From: Nymphaea colorata | Lineage: Eukaryota; Streptophyta; Magnoliopsida; Nymphaeales; Nymphaeaceae | Direction of reading: 5' to 3' | DNA: 64,000 nt | NCBI RefSeq assembly: GCF_008831285.2 | Contig: NC_045145.1 | Span: forward strand, 21,450,802 to 21,514,801 | In this document: piece by piece, positions 1-11,800 of the stretch | How the letters are laid out: each line of letters starts with the position of its first letter | Numbering within the stretch: the first letter of the stretch is position 1 | Position numbers and translations under genes: made by a program | The notes under the pieces: model-generated | What the model was told of the DNA's origin: nothing | The model's input: the letters and a program-made list of their open reading frames with translations, nothing else | Database searches by the model: none

Positions 1-1333
1 CGGTCTCCACCTCGAACGAGTCGGGTAGCTCAAACACCTTGAGCAATTCCCGGACCTCCTCCCAGAGGCCAACCAGCTTCAGCCTACGCACATTAGCCTC
101 GAAGTCCGCCGGACTTTGCTGCAGCTTGAATGCATCGTAGTAGCCCGTCCCGTGGCTGGATGCGGGGGCACACAAGGCTCCATATTAGCCTGGGCGTGGG
201 GCCAGGCCGCCGCCAGGCCGGGCCTGTGCCCAATAGGCCGGCCCGGCCCGTTTAGATTAACAACTTATATTTTTTTTATTTTTTTTGTTTCAATAATATA
301 TATTTATTATTAATAAATATATTTTCTATTTTAAAAAATTATTTTTTAATTTTAAATGGGCCAGGCCAGGCCGGGCAGAGACCCGGGCTATCGGGCCAGG
401 CTCACCGACCTGCCGGGCCGGCCCGGCCGGATACCCACCGGTACTCGGTATTTCTCCAGCTTTCCCAGCCTATTTCTGATGCGCTCTTTGTACCCTTCCA
501 CTCTCCTCAAGTTATTGGATCTTTCCACTTCCATTTCCGGGGCACCTATTAGGTTTAGCCTGGCTTCGGTGCTCTACAAGTTATAAGGACAAGTTAGGTT
601 AATTTTAGCTAAAAAAAAAAAGAAGACAAACTAATGAACAAGAAAGGCAATCTAGATAACGCAGCATAAGACCTGAGTCCAGCAGCGCAAGCTCAACTCG
701 ACCCACCCAGAAAACTCAGTATTTGCTAGCTCAAACTCAAGTCGATCAATATATTTATGTTCAAGCATGTTGTGTTTCTTTTAATTAGATCAGCTTGTTT
801 TGTTGCTACTCTCTCAATATATTTTGACATTTATTATATAATCTCAGCTTTTTACAACTCGAGCTCTATTCTACTCGTTTAACATTTTGAGCATTGAACT
901 CAAGTTTGACTCGTTTATAAAAAGTAGAGTTTTGACAAGCGAGTTTCAGCTAGCATGACCAATGATACACACAAATAGCAATAGAAGAATTGTAAACGAG
1001 AGAGAGACTTACAAATCCAAGTGCAAGGAATGCAAGGTTGACACCACTTTCGGTGGAGAGGGGGAGTTTATTCAAATTATCCAAGAGAGATATGCTGTTC
1101 AAATCTATCGTCTTCCTTTCGTAGTTCAGATGCTCTTCCACGCTTTCTAGCACAGAGCCGTGCAGCTGAAGGGAGTAGAACAGGAGCTGCAGCACGGCAT
1201 CATGGTTGTCCACCCTTAACAATGGCTTCCCGTCATCGACACAGAAGTAGAAGCTCCCAAAGGGCCGGTAGGGACACAGCTTCCAAGAGAGAGCCGCCAC
1301 TGGCAGCGCTCCTCTGTGCGCAGGAGTAGTAGC
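1..1333 (-). pseudogene. EDS1-like gene, 3' part, broken; runs off the left edge
   Basis: This is the 3' half of an EDS1-type lipase-like immune regulator read on the minus strand. Exon 2 remains from about 1333 to 1013 and encodes YRPFGSFYFC, then DNHDAVLQLLFYSLQL, the end of the lipase-like fold, and stops at a GT donor (gtaagt). The next exon begins after TAG at 573 with STEARLNL and a helical stretch ending near GKLEKYR. It resumes below about 187 with SHGTGYYDAFKLQ and ANVRRLKLVGLWEEV, the opening of the EP domain, and continues beyond base 1. Between those two exon pieces lies a GC-rich MITE with stop codons. Upstream of about 1333 the sequence changes abruptly to TNL intron DNA, so the 5' half is missing. 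The remaining codons are otherwise open, which suggests recent breakage. EDS1 is favoured over PAD4 because of the GYYDAFKLQ block. EDS1 normally pairs with SAG101 or PAD4 to read TIR-made nucleotide signals. Confidence 0.75.
187..445. mobile_element. GC-rich-ended MITE inside the EDS1-like exon
   Basis: The ends are made of repeated GGGCC/GGCCGG blocks around an AT-rich core at roughly 255-350. The left end (TTAGCCTGGGCGTGGGGCC) resembles the terminal repeat of the better-bounded copy at 49909-50244. The insertion separates the codons for GKLEKYR from those for SHGTGYYD of the EDS1-like exon. Both borders are approximate, and I could not recognise a clean target duplication here. Confidence 0.6.
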
Positions 1334-1891
1334 TGAACTTGTCAATATATTAAATTGGTTTTGGCAGTCACGGCTTCTTTGTTATGAGCTGTCCACCTCT
1401 CTTTCTCTTGAACGGTGATTCTAAAGCTAATAGACATTACGAGACACCAAACCTAAGCTAGGTGATCACTTTTTTTTTTATTGTTTTTTTTCAACCATTC
1501 ATTACAATAGATCAAATGACTAATGAGAAAGTTGGGTAACTTTGCTTTGCTTTGTAGAGTCACTATTTACTTTTCATATATATATATATATGTATTGGGT
1601 GAATGATGACTTTAGCTATTCAAAGTCACCCAGCCAACCAATTAGGTCATCTATCCAAAACATATAAATAGTTGAGAAAAAGGTGAGAATTAATGTTAAA
1701 TGATAAAAATACCAATTACCGTTTTTCTTTATTTTTTCTCCGTTGATCATAATTGATCAAATAACTCTTATTAGATGGTTGGGTGACTTTAAAAAACCTG
1801 AATCTGGCTTTTTAGAATAACTCAACTACCTAATAAGAGTCGTTTGAGATCATGATCGACGATTAAGAGAAAAAATAAAAGAAAATGTAAT

Positions 1892-1926
<35 letters not shown>

Positions 1927-2280
1927 GTCTGGGTGATTCAAGAAAGCTACAATCATCATTCAATTTTCCAATATATATTTGTTATTTCGTGTTTATTTGT
2001 TGTTTCACACATATATGTCAGTCGTCATTCAATTTTCCAATATATATTTGTTATTTCGTGTTTATTTGTTGTTTCACACACATATGTTATCTCACATGCA
2101 TGTATATGCAATGTTTGGGCACAAAAGAAAACATGCATAACGTAAGCTCATCACATATATAAAATGACATACAAAACTCTCTCATGGCACCCGTCAACCC
2201 AATGTGGGAACCTATCCACCCAGTTAAGCTACACATCATTTAGCAAATTAGGAGAGAAACTAGACAAAAGAGAAAGACAA
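1334..2280 (-). other. Copy of TNL intron 1, attached to the EDS1-like fragment
   Basis: Long stretches match the first intron of the intact TNL gene at about 17503-18122. Examples are the block around 1337-1480 (tgaacttgtcaatatat, ctctttctcttgaacggtga) and the block around 2205-2250 (cacccagttaagctacacat). The order and strand are the same as in the intact gene. The copy has lost the part nearest exon 2 and meets EDS1-like coding sequence at about 1333, marking a rearrangement breakpoint. It contains a TA microsatellite at about 1893-1916. Confidence 0.7.
1957..2088. repeat. 66-bp tandem duplication in the TNL intron copy
   Basis: Two adjacent units of about 66 bp (1957-2022 and 2023-2088), each starting near cattcaattttccaatata, are almost identical. 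The intact TNL intron shows only a degenerate single version around 17940-18000, so the doubling is specific to this copy. Confidence 0.75.
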
Positions 2281-2481
2281 ACCCATTCCCGAGATTGAAC
2301 CCGTGAATGCTGGTTACTTTTCACAATGGTTTCTTCCACTTCTTCTTCTCATCCGCACTTGCACCACTTCGGAACAGACCCTGAGAATGCTTGTACCAGC
2401 ACCGAACATCGTCCGGTCCTATGTCGAAGAATATGGGCACAATATTCACCATATGGTCCATCTTCATCATCTCCACCATCT

Positions 2482-4885
2482 GTTTGCATTTCTAAAAATC
2501 TTTTGGTTTTGGTTTTGGTTTTTGGAGTGCTTCAAAAAAACGAGGTTTTATTTTGAAAATAAGAGAGAAATGGACTCACTCATTGGTACGAAGATTGATC
2601 ATGGTCGGTGCCTTTACCGGGGATAATTAATCCAAGGACTATGCTTATTATTGATGCATTTCATTTTTGCTTAAACATCTTTTTTATTTTAAATGTGGTA
2701 TTGTGTTCGAGAAAATATTGAAGATTTGATGTTTCAAACTTTTAAAAAAGTTCTTAAAGAATTACTTGAGAATCTTAAACTTTTTGATTTGGGAAAAACT
2801 TGAATTGAGAAGTCTTTATAAATATTGTTTAGAAACATTTGAAGATCATCTTTTAAAAATTACTTTGGTGTTATCTTAAGACTTTAAGTAAGTTTGATGT
2901 TTTGCTATAATTCGGTTACTACCTAGTTAGAGTTTCGTCTCATCTTGCTTAAGTTTTTTGGAGTAGTACTTATAATCATAAGTGATATCAAATGAGTGTG
3001 AATGTCTGAATGTATTCATTCTATATGATTATAAGAGAATAAAACATTTCTACCATAATATTCATCTAAAAACATTCTTACCATAACATACATCTAAGAT
3101 TTTTGTTTTGATAACTATCATAAATATTTTAACAAAAAAAAATTGAAATTGGATTGGGGTTGTAGACCATCAAACATGAATCTAATATTAGGTCATTACT
3201 TAGAGGAAAAATATGTTCAAAAGAAAAAGGTAAAAACTCCCAAAGAAAGAAAGAATGAGAGAAAGAGAGAGAAAAAGATGTACATATACGTGTGCATACC
3301 ATCACATATGTACGTATATGAAAGTTTGTAAAAATGATTTTGATTTGAATAGGAAAAGATATTTTCAAAGAAAAAGAAATAGGAAATTTTATATGCAAAC
3401 ACATATATATCGTCATACAAATATATGTATATACATAAGAAATTTGTAGGAAAAGACATTTAACTTGAAGAAAAAAATAAAAGATTCAAGAGAGAGAAAT
3501 AGAACACATGGATATACGCATTCATGTGTATATGAAAATTTATAAGATAGAATGTGAAAACATAGGGAGAAAAGAATAAAGGGAATCATCATGTGCACAT
3601 ATATGTATATAACATGTATATACACATGTGTCTTCATGAGATTCAAAATCAAGAAATGACATAATATAACCAACTTCAAGTTTGATATAAGCTGCAGGAG
3701 AGCTTGGACTCATGCAAGAGCCTAAGCAAAGTCTCCAAAGCCACATTAGAAAGGGTTCTTTCGAAAATATTTTGGAAAACATGATTTCAAATATTATATA
3801 TGAACATAAAACATAGTTACTTCGTTTATTACAAGGGAATATGTTTCTTCCACCGTTGGGTATGGAAGAAAATTAAACAACACGATAAGATGTTCATTAA
3901 GGTTCTTAATCGGATGATTACAAAAGAAACTAACACTAAATGACGTGAAAATGCATATTAACATGTGCATATTCGTGAATAAAGAGACAATCCCAAACCG
4001 CAGTCTCGTTCTCGCTGCACATTCACATATAAATGAAAAATCAAACAACTATGCATGGATAATATCTCAAAACAAAGCAATATTAAAAAAAAAAGAACAT
4101 GATTCAATCATAAAATAAAATATCATCTCATCTTCTCATGCTCTCGGCACATTCGAGTATAGCTTCTTAACTCTAAAATAGAGATTTGAGAGCTATCTCA
4201 TATGGACATGAGAAAATGAGGATGAGAGCAAATAAAGAAACCAAAATAACGCAACATTCAAGAAAAGAACATGTTCCAGTCATAAAATGAAATATCACTT
4301 TACCATCTCATGCTCCCAGTGCACTCAAGAATAGCTTTTTGATTCCGAAAAAGAGATTTTAGAACTATCATGTATGGCCATAGGGAGATGAAGAATAGAG
4401 AAAATGAGGACTACATTCAAGAAAAGAAAGAATATGTTTCAATCATAAAATGAAATATCATCTCATCTTTTCATGCTTCTGGTGCATTGGAGCATAGCTT
4501 CTTGACTCTAAAATAGAGATTTGAGAGTTATCTCCTATGGCCATAGGGAGATGAAGAGGAGAGAAACAATGAAAAGAATGAAGTGAGATGTTGATTACAT
4601 ACTTCTAATGAGAATGATTTTAGGGAAAAATGATCACCCCTGCTTCGAATGATCTTAGATTTATCTTGAATGAAGCTCCAAGATGATGAAGAGGAGGCCT
4701 CCAAGAGATCTTTGGTGCATTTGCGATGCTCAAATTTTGTCGTCTCGAACTCGATTCAAATTTTGGGTTTGAAATGCTTGATTTAGATCTAAAAATTTGG
4801 ATTTTGGACTTAAATCTCACATCTAAAGTTGAGTTTTGTGTTTTGGTAAAAGAACGCAGCCTTTTGGAAAAGTTTGAGGTGATTA
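2482..4885. mobile_element. 2.4-kb insertion in the TIR pseudogene with 8-bp target duplication
   Basis: The octamer CACCATCT stands once in the intact TNL exon but twice here, at 2474-2481 and 4886-4893, on either side of 2404 bp that the intact gene lacks. That is the pattern of a transposon insertion with an 8-bp target duplication. I see no clear terminal inverted repeats (left end gtttgcatttct, right end aggtgatta) and no transposase reading frame. The element is therefore unclassified and probably non-autonomous. Confidence 0.65.
4092..4590. repeat. Three tandem units of about 165 bp
   Basis: Three diverged copies begin near 4092, 4262 and 4421. Each runs from a block like aaagaacatgattcaatcat through atgaaatatcatctcat to a gagatttgagagctat block and a ccatagggagatgaag block. 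The array lies near the right end of the 2.4-kb insertion and resembles the subterminal repeats of non-autonomous DNA transposons. Confidence 0.7.
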
Positions 4886-5319
4886 CACCATCTCAGTGAT
4901 CTTCTTCAGGCACCAAATAGTGTCGGCATAACTCTTAGAGAATATGGGCAGCAATATCCTCGATTCTCTGATGTTCTGCATCCAACAGGAATCGCTTATC
5001 ATCATCCTCATGTGTTGATGAACAAATGGCTCCAATAGGTGGTGACGGTACATCGCCTTTAAGCTTGCTAGCTCATTCATCCGATGGAGAGACCGGCAGG
5101 TTCCCTATGGTCACTACCCTGATCAAGTACAGCAGGATGCCGATGAAGATAATAAAGGGCAGCAGTGTTGTAAAGCCATCCATTGCTTGATCTGTTGGTC
5201 AGCAATCAATTATCTTACTGCCACCCATCGCTTTCGAGCAGACGAGCAATTAGTCGGCGACTGTTGCTGCAAGTTTGGATTGGAGGAGAAGAGAGAGCAT
5301 AATACTCCAAAAATTTAGT

Positions 5320-5795
5320 GTGTATTGAAGATTGTAAGAGATCTTTAAAGGCTTATAAAGGGGGTTATTAAATAGATGGTTGTCTTGGTTCTTGGACTTT
5401 TGAAATTGGAACTTAAACTGCTAAGGGTGGGTGGGTTGGAATCCATCGGACCTTGCTCCCGAGCCTAAAAGTGGATTAGATTGTTACAATGGTATCAGAT
5501 CCAGTTCAACACTCGGACCTAGGGTCCCACACGCGCAGACGCGTGTGCCTTAATCGAGTGGATTGTAACACAAAAAAAAAAAATTAGCCCCGTATTTAAG
5601 ATTGTGAGGGATCTTCAATGGCCTTTTATAAAGGGGGTTATTAAATATATGGTTGTCTTGGTCCAAGTTTTTTTGCGGTTGGAGCCGAAACTGCTAGGCC
5701 CGATTTGGATCCACCAAACTAGGGGCTTGCACCCAAGAGTGGGTTGGGTTGTTGTTGTGGTATAAGATTCGGTTCAATATTCGGCCCTAATTGCC
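5320..5795 (+). repeat. Pair of LTR-like repeats of about 205 bp
   Basis: Two diverged copies (about 5320-5530 and 5590-5795) share ataaagggggttattaaata followed by atggttgtcttgg, and both end near a motif like tggtatcagatccagttcaa. That motif resembles the initiator-tRNA primer-binding site that follows an LTR. The pair could be the remains of a small LTR element (TRIM) or solo LTRs. No coding capacity is visible. Confidence 0.4.
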
Positions 5796-6022
5796 AACAT
5801 TTACACCAACCAAATGTGCGATGTTGCACTCATCACCCAACAACTTTGAAACAAAGAGACACACAAACCAGTGGCATGGTTATGTTTGGGCTGGTGTGTC
5901 CAATTGCCCATATCAACTCATACAAATTCATGTATTTATATATTGGTATCTATTTACATATAGGTGTCTCTTTACAAAATTTAAAACTTAAGCTCATAAT
6001 ACTTTTCTAGTTCCACCACTTG

Positions 6023-6167
6023 AAATTAAAAATCCTTAAGTTGTGATATGATCTTCTGCATTCCCCAACCTTATGCGGACTCCCTCTCTCTCTCTAGCTA
6101 ATAATTGTGCTTTCTTCGGCTCTCTCTCCCTCTCGCTAATAAATGTGAAACTACTTAGTTGGTTCAG

Positions 6168-6204
<37 letters not shown>

Positions 6205-6210
6205 AAAACT
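6023..6210 (+). other. Orphan copy of the 5' flank of SAG101-like gene A
   Basis: This stretch matches the DNA just upstream of gene A (about 20088-20225). Shared blocks include attaaaaatcctt, gatcttctgcatt versus gatcttatgcatt, ttatgcggactcc versus ttatgcggaatctcc, and the CT-rich leader with gtgctttcttcggctct versus gtgctcttcggctct. No matching coding exon follows, so it is a promoter or leader relic of a lost array member. It ends in a CT microsatellite (6165-6203). Confidence 0.65.
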
Positions 6211-7084
6211 AACAACGTTACTTTTGGCAAGATAACAAAAATCAGATAACCAAAATTTCCTAGTGCAATGCTTGTAATGCAATAAGGTTGAAAGGTAAAA
6301 GTCAATGGAAGTAAAAGGTAAAGAAAGCACATATTCAAATTAACAAACCAATTGATCATTCAATAGTCACATTTCCCTTCTTCATGCATGAAGAAGCCTT
6401 ATTATCCATCTCTCTTTCAAAATATATCGACCCAAGTCTTAAGATGGAACTTGACGTCAGTGTTTTTGCATGTTTTACATGTCTCTCTACTGATTTGGGA
6501 AGATTCAACAGTTTCAGAGCTAGGCCTAATTCTGCATGCAAATTTTATTGGCATAGCTACCAAGACACCAACAACCTATTTTTAGAAATGAACATATATA
6601 CCTACAGAAAACACGTAAATCCCTATAATTTTTAGGGTTTTCACGAATCTGTTTAAAGATAGCAGTTTCAGGTTTGCCATGATCATGCTACCATTTCACG
6701 AACATATAGAATTTGAAGAGTTGAAGTCCCCCGATAGAGGTGTGGAAGAGGAGTTGTTGCAAGAGTGTTCTTCTGCGGAGAGCTGCTGTGAGATGAAGAT
6801 CGAGTGCGAGCCTTTTCCATGGACAAGAAAAAAGCCCTAACGAGTAGAATTTTTGTCTGCGGATCACTGTCGGACCTATTGATAATCACAGACAAAGGTA
6901 TGCTCTCTCACCCTTAAGTGCATGCATTTTCCTTCAGCCTTTGAATTGGAGAGTCTAAAACTGTACAGAGTGGATATACATCCACCTGCTTCAGTGATGT
7001 ATGTGTGATTCAAACATCTTCTTAGATACAAGCTAGAAAGGGGCGCTTGCTCCCGTTTCCAAAGACGTCGACAGATCATGATTG
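6211..7084. other. Non-coding stretch, nothing recognised
   Basis: Only short frames occur. None resembles a known family or the SAG101-like exons. The stretch is bracketed by the two orphan gene A flanks. Confidence 0.4.
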
Positions 7085-7172
7085 AATAGGATGCAACATT
7101 TACCATGTTTGGTTTGCTAACATTCACGTACTATAATTTGAGTTTGGATTCGAAAGGGTGATGAAAAGTCTA
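7085..7172 (+). other. Orphan copy of the 3' flank of SAG101-like gene A
   Basis: The sequence around gatgcaacatttaccatgt and aatttgagtttggattc matches the downstream region of gene A at about 22364-22445. With the 5'-flank copy at 6023-6210 it brackets about 900 bp in which I recognise no coding sequence. This suggests that the body of a gene A-like copy was deleted or has decayed. Confidence 0.5.
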
Positions 7173-7209
7173 TATTAAATTAAATTATACTTGTTGGTTA
7201 TGGGAAGGG

Positions 7210-7547
7210 TGTAGAAGATTATTCACTATGAATTTTAAAAATTATGCTTATATGACTCAGTCTCCATGCTGAAATATTTGTTAGATGACCTGCTGTCTTG
7301 TAAGGCTGGCTCAAAATATCCCTAATAGAATTGATGATGTGGCAGATTGCGGAAGGATCCAGAACTATTCGGTTTCTTTTGGAATATTATTGTAATTTCC
7401 TGTATCAAAATATAAATAATTTTATTTTCCATTCATTATTTCTTAGCAGTGTATAGATATCTATTCGTCAAATGAATGAAAGGGTGTGGCACTGTTTTCA
7501 CTCGCCTTCAACTTTTCATACTCTGTTTTTGTTAAAATCTGTCTGCA
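7210..7547 (+). repeat. 5' LTR of the copia element
   Basis: It starts TGTAGAAGATTATTCACTATG and ends AATCTGTCTGCA, about 338 bp long, and is followed immediately by the primer-binding site at 7548-7559. Confidence 0.85.
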
Positions 7548-7743
7548 TGGTATCAGAGCAATTGCTGTTTTTGTGCAAATTCTGTTGCACCTGAATTTTC
7601 GCAGGCTTTTTTTCAGTCTTTCATCCTTCCATTCCAATGTGCAGTACATTTAATCTTTTCAAATTCCTTGCAATATCTATCTTTGGCATTCTATTGCATC
7701 AGTTTTTTTTTTTCTTTTGTTGTTGCTTTACACTATTTCCATA

Positions 7744-8720
7744 ATGGCTCAAAACACACCTATGATTCTGACAGATGATTCAAATGCCATCGAGATTTCA
7801 AATCCCTTTTGTGTACACCATTTGGACAACCCTGCTGTTATGCTTATGTCCCAGCCCCTCACGGGAGATAACAATCCCACATGGAGAAGGTCCATGACAA
7901 TGGCGCTCTCTACTAAAAAGAAGTTGGGATTTGTCAATGGTAGTATTCCTAGACCTCTTGCCTTAGCTATACAGTATCAGTCATGGGTGTGATGCAATGA
8001 CTTGGTTCTTTCATGGATCATTAACTCATTATCAAAGGATCTGGTGAGTAGTATTATCTATGCCACCACTGCGATGGAGGTCTAGCTGGACCTGCAATAA
8101 CGTTTTACACAAAAGATGGCTCCCTATAAATACCAATTGAAGTCTGAAATCAATTGTCTCTCTCAAGATATGCTTTCTATTGCTGCTTATTTCACCAAAT
8201 TTAAGGCATTGTGGGATGAGTTGGGATCTTATGAACCTTTGCCACCATGCACATGTGGTGTGTTGAAAGAAGTATCAGGTAGAGAACAAGAAGAAAAGTT
8301 AATACATTTTTTGATGGACTGAAATGAGACATATAATGTGATTCGTGGACAAGTTTTGTTGACTGAACCACTACCTACAAATGGGAAAGTATATAATCTA
8401 ATGTTACAGAAGGAAAAACAGAGAGAAGTGAGAGTTCAATTTTGCTACTGATCATGTTAGTCTAGCTGCTAATTCAGATTTTAGAGTGAACAAAAATAGA
8501 AATTGGAAGAGACCACAACTCAATTGTTCTTTTTGTCAAGCAATAGGGCGTACTAGAGATAGGTGTTATAAGTTAAATGACTTTCCACCTGATCATGTTA
8601 GTCTGGCTGCTAATTCAGATTTTAGAGTGAACAAAAATAGAAATCAGAAGAGACCACAACTCAATTGTTCTTTTTGTTAAACAACAGGGCGTACTAGAGA
8701 CTTTTTGTGCAATTCTCTAG
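7744..8720 (+). pseudogene. copia gag remnant with duplicated zinc-knuckle region
   Basis: The frame opens with MAQNTPMILTDDSNAI at 7744, and the block LTGDNNPTWRRSMTMAL (7858-7908) is the typical start of copia gag. The frame is closed by a stop near 7990 and reopens in other frames up to the RNA-binding part. The zinc knuckle reads CSFCQAIGRTRDRCY, in which the expected histidine is Arg. A 141-bp segment holding the knuckle is duplicated in tandem (units begin near 8450 and 8591), and the second unit has a stop straight after CSFC. Confidence 0.75.
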
Positions 8721-8879
8721 TATGAATGATGTTGTTGTAGGGAGTGTTCATAGTGATGTAGAAGCAGTAAGTCATGGAAAGGAGGCCATCAAAGATGCGG
8801 CGCCTACCAACAGTTCAAACAACTTCTTAAGGAGAATTTTGTCCCGATTTCTTCTTCATCTCAACTTAACCTTGTTGGT

Positions 8880-11800
8880 ATGTCTATTTCTGATCCAAAC
8901 CTTTGGATATTAGATAATGGTGCCAACGACCATATGTCCTCCTCTGTGAACTTCATGACCAGTGTTGATGAACTTCACTCTCCTTATCCCATTCGTTTAC
9001 CAGATAATAATCTTGTTCATGCAACACATAAGGATGAACCTAAATTTTTTGATCAACTACTTCTTAAACATGTTTTCTACATACCTCAATTTAGGTATAA
9101 TCTATTGTCCATTAGTCAACTGACCAAGTCATCTACCTGCTATGTATGCTTTGCTTGTGACAAATGTTACATTCATGACCAGAATCCAAGATGATGATTG
9201 CAGTATGTGAAATGCAAAATGGACTCTACTTCCTTAGACCAACTGTGAGCAAACCTATAGCTTTGTCTCTTACCAGCACACAAACTGAAATTTGACATTT
9301 AAGGCTTGGTCACCCTTCAGCTTGCAAAAATATAATGTTTTCAGCTCTTGATCCTTGCATAGAAATGTCAAAAACTACTTGTGAAGTTCACTTGTCCAAG
9401 CAAGCTTGCTTGCCTTTTCCGATTAGTAATACCAAATCTGAGTGCTTGTTTGTTCTAATTCACTGTGACATTTGGGGTCCTTATAGTCAAGCGTCTATTT
9501 CAGATGCACAATACTTTTTCATAATTGTTGACGATCATTCAAGAGCCACATGGGTCTATCTCATGAAGCACAAGGATAAAACAAAGTACCTTCTTCAATG
9601 TTTCTTTAAAATGGTTGAAAATTAGTTTCATATATCTATTAAAAGGATTAAGACAGATAATGGAGCTGAATTCTTTTCAAATGAAATGCAAAAATTTTTA
9701 CTTGTTGAAGGTACCTTGCATGATCACAGTTGCGTCAACACGCCTCAAAAAAATGGGGTGGTTGAACGTAAACATAGACATTTGTTAGATGTCGCTAGAT
9801 GTTTAAGAAATCACACATGCTTGCCTTTGAAATTTTGGGATTAATGTATACTTACAGTTGTGTATCTTGTTATCACCCCCGTGTATTCGGGTGTCTTTGT
9901 AATGTCATCTCGAAATCCAAATTTGATCATAGAGTTCGAAAGTGCATTTTCATGAGGTATCCATATGGCCAAAAAGCATACAAAGTATATCTTGAGTCTC
10001 ACAAAATTATGTCAGGTCATGATGTAAAATTCTATGAATCTGTCTTCCCATTCAAAGACCATAATGATGAAAAACATGTTGTTGTGTTACCTCTTTCTAT
10101 TCCTGATAAAGAGCTGGATAACATAGTTGATGCAACAAACATAAGTTTAGACATTCGCACATCTGAATCTTTCCAAACTCAGCCTGAACGAAGTGAGAAT
10201 GCCCATGAAATTTCATCAAATTTGATCTTGGTCGCTCTCAAAGAGAACGCAGACCATCAATCCTACTCGAAGACTTTTATTGTGGAATTGGAATTGCTTA
10301 TTGTAACAAAACATAATAGTAAATTTCCTTTATCTAAGTACATGTCCTTTGAGAGTTTCTCTACACCTCATAAAGCATTTCTAGTGGCCATCTCTAAAGA
10401 TTTTGATCCATCTTCCTTCAGTCAAGTGTTAAGCATCAATGTTGGCGTGACGCCATGGCTATTGAACTTAAACCACTTGAAGAGAATGAAACATGGGATC
10501 TGGTGCATGCTTCAAAAGGCATAAAACCCATAAGGTGTAAGTGGGTTTACCGAATTAAATACAATTCTAATGGAATAGTTGAGAGGTTCACAACAAGGCT
10601 TGCGGCCAAAGGAGATGTCCAAGTTGAAGGCCTTGACTATCATGACATTTATGCTCCAGTGGTGAAGCTTGTCACAGTGAGGACTTTGCTTGTTGTTGCA
10701 GCCCAAAACAATTGCGTGCTGCATCAAATGGATGTCCATAATGCATTCTTACATGGCGATTTGGACGAAGATGAATATATGACATTGCCATCCAGCTATG
10801 GCAATGAAGGGAGACTAGAATATGCAAGCATAAACAATCTTTATATGGGGGCTTCAAGTGCCAAGAAACTGGTTTTCAAAGTTTTCCACAACACTTATAG
10901 ACTATGGTTTTAGTCAATCAAAAGCTGATTGTTCTCTCTTCACACTGCTCAACAAAAATTGCTATATGGCTGTCATTGTCTATGTAGATGGCTTCATAGT
11001 AGTAGGAAATGATGAAAATCAGATCAGGTTGTTTAAAAAATACTTAAGCAACAAGTTTCATATGAAGGACCTTGGTTTACTTAAGTATTTTTAGGCATCG
11101 AATTAACAAGAACAAAGCATGCATTTTTTCTATCACAGTGTAAATATACATGTGATATCCTAGATGAATTCAGCCTTTTAAATGTCAAGCCAGTTGGCTG
11201 TCCTTTAGAACAAAAACAGAAGTTTTGTGATGAAACAGATGAAGCTCTTAAGGAACCATCTGCATACAGAAGCATTGGAGGAAGACTTATATATCTAACC
11301 ATCACTGGGTCAGATATAGGTTTTGCAGTTCATGTGCTTAGTAGGTATATGCACAATCCTAGACAGGTTCATCCAAATGCAGCTTTGCAAGTTGTTAGAT
11401 ACTTGAAGGCTAATCCTGGTCAAGGAATCATGTTATATGCTAATACTAAGTTGCAGCTGGTTGCTTATTGTGATGCAGGCTGGGGCATGCAAAGAAACTG
11501 GGAGATGAGTAAGTGGCTACTGCATTTATTTGGGTAAAAGTTTGATTTCGTGCAACACAAAAAAGCAACAATCACTATCTCAATTTTCAGTTGAAGCTGA
11601 ATATCGAGCTATGGCTAATATGGGTTGTGAGATAGTGTGGTTAAAGGTGCTTCTTGTTGATTTACGGGTCGTTCATAATTGTCCAGCATAATTGCATTGT
11701 GATAGTAAAGCGGCACTACACATATCTGAAAATCCAATATTCCATGAGTACAAAAAGCATGTTTAAATTGACTGTCAATACGTGAGGGATCTAGTTAAAA

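Larger units (their letters stand above)
2281..5183 (-). pseudogene. Broken TIR exon of a second TNL gene
   Basis: The fragment is a paralogue of exon 1 of the intact TNL at 18123-18745. The ATG is kept at 5183-5181 and is followed by the same N-terminal membrane segment (MDGFTTLLPFIIFIGILLY), but a stop follows within about 40 codons. A segment equivalent to about 140 bp of the intact exon, including the start of the TIR fold, is deleted near 4976. The piece RESRILLPIFSKSYADTIWC is recognisable at about 4905-4975. The exon is then cut by the 2482-4885 insertion and resumes at 2481-2288 down to a degraded splice donor. In the motif WCLKE, which carries the catalytic glutamate of TIR NADases, the Glu is replaced by Lys (WCLKK). 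The homology continues upstream of the ATG to about 5290. No function is expected. Confidence 0.8.

Noticed and set aside
2303-2626. 107-aa plus-strand frame MNAGYFSQWFLP
   Set aside because: It is the antisense of the TIR exon remnant. The same antisense frame exists over the intact TIR exon at 18152.
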